Assembly: GCA_007124475.1 (NCBI GenBank)
Contig: SLFB01000247.1
Coordinates: forward strand, 1-22,332
DNA length: 22,332 nt
DNA from: Vibrio sp.
Lineage (GTDB): Bacteria; Pseudomonadota; Gammaproteobacteria; Enterobacterales; Vibrionaceae
Direction of reading: 5' to 3'
The notes beneath the pieces are model-generated. The model worked only from the letters and a program-made list of their open reading frames with translations, was not told the DNA's origin and ran no database searches. The translations under genes and the position numbers were made by a program. Numbering within the stretch: position 1 is the stretch's first letter; every line of letters begins with the position of its first letter. This document shows positions 22,282-22,332 of this stretch, one piece after another.

Positions 22282-22332
22282 TTACTGATTTTCTAACAAA
22301 TTATGTTGATTGATGGCAATTTTACGAGGTTG
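22282..22332 (-). CDS. Probable 3' end of a leftward gene (cut by the window edge)
   Basis: A leftward frame is open from the window edge to a TAA at 22282, encoding 16 residues ending NQHNLLENQ. A second frame is open from the edge to a TAG at 22293, so the true frame cannot be decided here. The terminator at 22223–22246 lies about 36 nt beyond and supports a gene ending in this direction. In E. coli and Vibrio the gene at this side of oriC is mioC, read toward the origin. That is a position-based expectation only; these residues are too few to identify it. Confidence 0.3.
   Translation of the reverse strand, partial: QPRKIAINQHNLLENQ

Noticed and set aside
17403..22332. parS sites (TGTTTCACGTGAAACA-type) near parAB
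   Set aside because: I looked by eye for the palindrome and its half-sites in and around mnmG–parB and found none. They may lie outside the window; a motif scan would settle it.
1..22332. Mobile elements, CRISPR arrays, phage genes, toxin–antitoxin or defence systems, tRNA genes
   Set aside because: None was seen. All large coding regions are core housekeeping genes in expected order, and no direct-repeat arrays, transposase motifs or tRNA-like cloverleaf sequences were noticed.

Overview
The window is the replication-origin neighbourhood of a gamma-proteobacterial chromosome, most likely the main chromosome of a Vibrionaceae species. The evidence is the gene order rrn–hemG–trkH–yigZ / fadBA / LysR–MFS / glmU–atpCDGAHFEBI–parB–parA–rsmG–mnmG–oriC, an oriC with E. 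coli-type 13-mers and DnaA boxes, enteric-like boxA and FadR motifs, and moderate-to-low GC. The genus assignment is inferred from gene order and protein similarity recalled from memory, not from a search.

Layout from left to right. 1–306: promoters P1 and P2 and the antitermination leader of a leftward rRNA operon; its 16S gene lies beyond the left edge. 348–3030: leftward yigZ–trkH–hemG, closed by a terminator just upstream of the rrn P1 promoter. 3031–3246: divergent control region with a near-perfect FadR operator. 3247–6609: rightward fadBA (fatty acid beta-oxidation). 6659–8925: divergent LysR regulator and MFS transporter resembling the punR/punC pair. 8992–10350: leftward glmU. 10430–17402: the nine-gene leftward ATP synthase operon atpIBEFHAGDC. 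17550–21796: leftward mnmG–rsmG–parA–parB. 21797–22332: oriC, then a strong leftward terminator and probably the last codons of the next leftward gene at the right edge.

How it fits together: mnmG and rsmG modify tRNA and 16S rRNA, and parAB segregates the origin beside which it sits. The ATP synthase, rRNA and glmU genes are high-demand growth genes placed near the origin, where gene dosage is greatest, and are read in the direction of the leftward replication fork. Only fadBA and the MFS gene run against that fork. Transcription units are separated by recognisable hairpins: hemG/rrn, fadA/LysR, MFS/glmU, glmU/atpC, parB/atpI and the right-edge gene/oriC.

No mobile element, CRISPR array, tRNA gene, phage gene or defence system was seen, and I found no convincing new system. 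The points worth a second look are regulatory: symmetric divergent promoters at fadB/yigZ, a palindrome centred on the glmU -10 element, a parB terminator that overlaps the atp promoter, paired inverted repeats in the atp leader, an unusually short c subunit, and the fine structure of oriC.
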